The position numbers were made by a program, and so were the translations under genes. The notes beneath the pieces are model-generated. The model had not been told where the DNA came from. It worked only from the letters and a program-made list of their open reading frames with translations, and searched no databases. This document shows positions 63,378 to 64,000 of a stretch of DNA of 64,000 nt, in pieces. Each line of letters begins with the position of its first letter. Position 1 is the first letter of the stretch. This DNA is from Streptomyces ardesiacus (GTDB lineage Bacteria; Actinomycetota; Actinomycetes; Streptomycetales; Streptomycetaceae), in contig NZ_BEWC01000002.1 of assembly GCF_003112575.1 (NCBI RefSeq), positions 310,001 to 374,000 on the forward strand, in the 5' to 3' direction.

Positions 63378-64000
63378 ATGCCCGTATGCGTAGCGGAGAC
63401 GTCCGGGACCGAGGTGTTGCGTCCGCACGCCGAGCACGCGTTCGCGGCCGAACTGGCCGCGCTCGCCGCGCAGGACGACCGTCCGCGTCCGGACCGCTGG
63501 AAGCTGTCGCCGTGGGCCGTCGCCACCTACCTGCTCGGCGGCACCCTGCCGGACGGCACGCTGGTCACCCCGAAGTACGTGGGCCCGCGCCGCATCGTCG
63601 AGGTCGCCGTCTCCACGCTCGCCACCGACCGGGCGCTGCTCCTGCTCGGGCTGCCCGGCACGGCGAAGACCTGGGTGTCCGAGCATCTCGCCGCGGCCGT
63701 CAGCGGCGACTCGACCCTGCTCGTGCAGGGGACGGCCGGCACCCCGGAGGAAGCGATCCGCTACGGCTGGAACTACGCACAGCTCCTCGCCCACGGCCCC
63801 GGCCGGGACGCCCTGGTGCCCAGCCCGGTCATGCGGGCCATGGCGGAGGGCATGACCGCACGGGTGGAGGAGCTGACCCGTATCCCGGCCGATGTCCAGG
63901 ACACCCTGATCACCGTCCTGTCGGAGAAGACCCTGCCCATACCGGAACTGGGCCAGGAGGTGCAGGCGGTTCCCGGTTTCAACCTGATCGCCACCGCCAA
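63378..64000 (+). CDS. MoxR-family AAA ATPase, partial (3' end outside window)
   Basis: First 207 residues. Walker A LLLGLPGTAKTWVSEHL and the region RIPADVQDTLITVLSEKTLPIPELG are those of MoxR AAA proteins; GFNLIATA precedes the next motif at the window edge. GGAGGGGG lies before the ATG at 63378. With the SWIM and DUF5691 genes on the other strand it forms a cluster resembling E. coli yehL-M-P-Q. The intergenic 63086-63377 holds the divergent promoters. Confidence 0.88.
   Translation, partial: MPVCVAETSGTEVLRPHAEHAFAAELAALAAQDDRPRPDRWKLSPWAVATYLLGGTLPDGTLVTPKYVGPRRIVEVAVSTLATDRALLLLGLPGTAKTWVSEHLAAAVSGDSTLLVQGTAGTPEEAIRYGWNYAQLLAHGPGRDALVPSPVMRAMAEGMTARVEELTRIPADVQDTLITVLSEKTLPIPELGQEVQAVPGFNLIATA

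Overview
The window is chromosomal DNA from a Streptomyces species. It is very GC-rich with strong third-position GC bias. It carries whiD, bldM, a ShbA-type sigma factor, icmB, CIRCE-controlled groES-groEL1 and a five-gene Ser/Thr kinase cluster, in the order I recall from the S. coelicolor core (about SCO4759-SCO4804). No rRNA, tRNA, integrase, transposase or CRISPR array was seen.

Layout. 1-3294: end of an ECF sigma factor, a THUMP-like methyltransferase and two tandem polysaccharide-deacetylase lipoproteins. 3375-5667: groES and groEL1 with two CIRCE operators and a terminator. 5788-7005: conserved gene of unknown function. 7191-13806: accessory island between core genes. It holds a three-gene HEPN-like / KGGVGR-ATPase / P-loop NTPase operon, a heavily decayed kinase-substrate-binding-protein fusion gene and a small membrane protein. 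13819-16326: SDR, MOSC protein and LysR regulator. 16376-18573: developmental block whiD, bldM and shbA. 18772-21526: guaB and guaB3. 21596-24878: a nucleotide-sugar dehydrogenase lacking its catalytic Cys, and glpD. 24979-35135: five membrane Ser/Thr kinases, one of them a pseudokinase with a roughly 400-residue insertion. 35257-38746: succinic semialdehyde dehydrogenase and a ChoD-like GMC oxidoreductase. 38877-42818: an LAXTG surface protein, chorismate mutase behind a putative leaderless leader peptide and attenuator, and guaA. 42822-53482: membrane proteins, a PspC/LiaF-LiaS-LiaR-like envelope-stress module and two NlpC/P60 hydrolases, one behind a c-di-AMP riboswitch. 53928-64000: pcrA, an M23 peptidase with a repeat-rich cytoplasmic arm, a lipase, icmB and the start of a MoxR/SWIM/DUF5691 cluster.

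How it fits together. Much of the window serves purine synthesis (guaB, guaB3, guaA), protein folding (groES/groEL1), sporulation control (whiD, bldM, shbA) and cell-wall or envelope homeostasis (kinase cluster, PspC module, NlpC/P60 and M23 hydrolases, sortase substrate). The order groES/groEL1 - whiB - sigma - guaB - guaB3 - choD-like - guaA also matches the mycobacterial whiB3/sigD/guaB2/guaB3/choD region, so this is old actinobacterial synteny interrupted here by one island.

Best candidates for something undescribed: the three-gene NTPase operon at 7191-10521, the pseudokinase with a split C-lobe at 27171-30152, the leaderless aromatic leader peptide upstream of chorismate mutase at 41017-41124, and the helically phased repeats between the PspC genes at 47363-47475.
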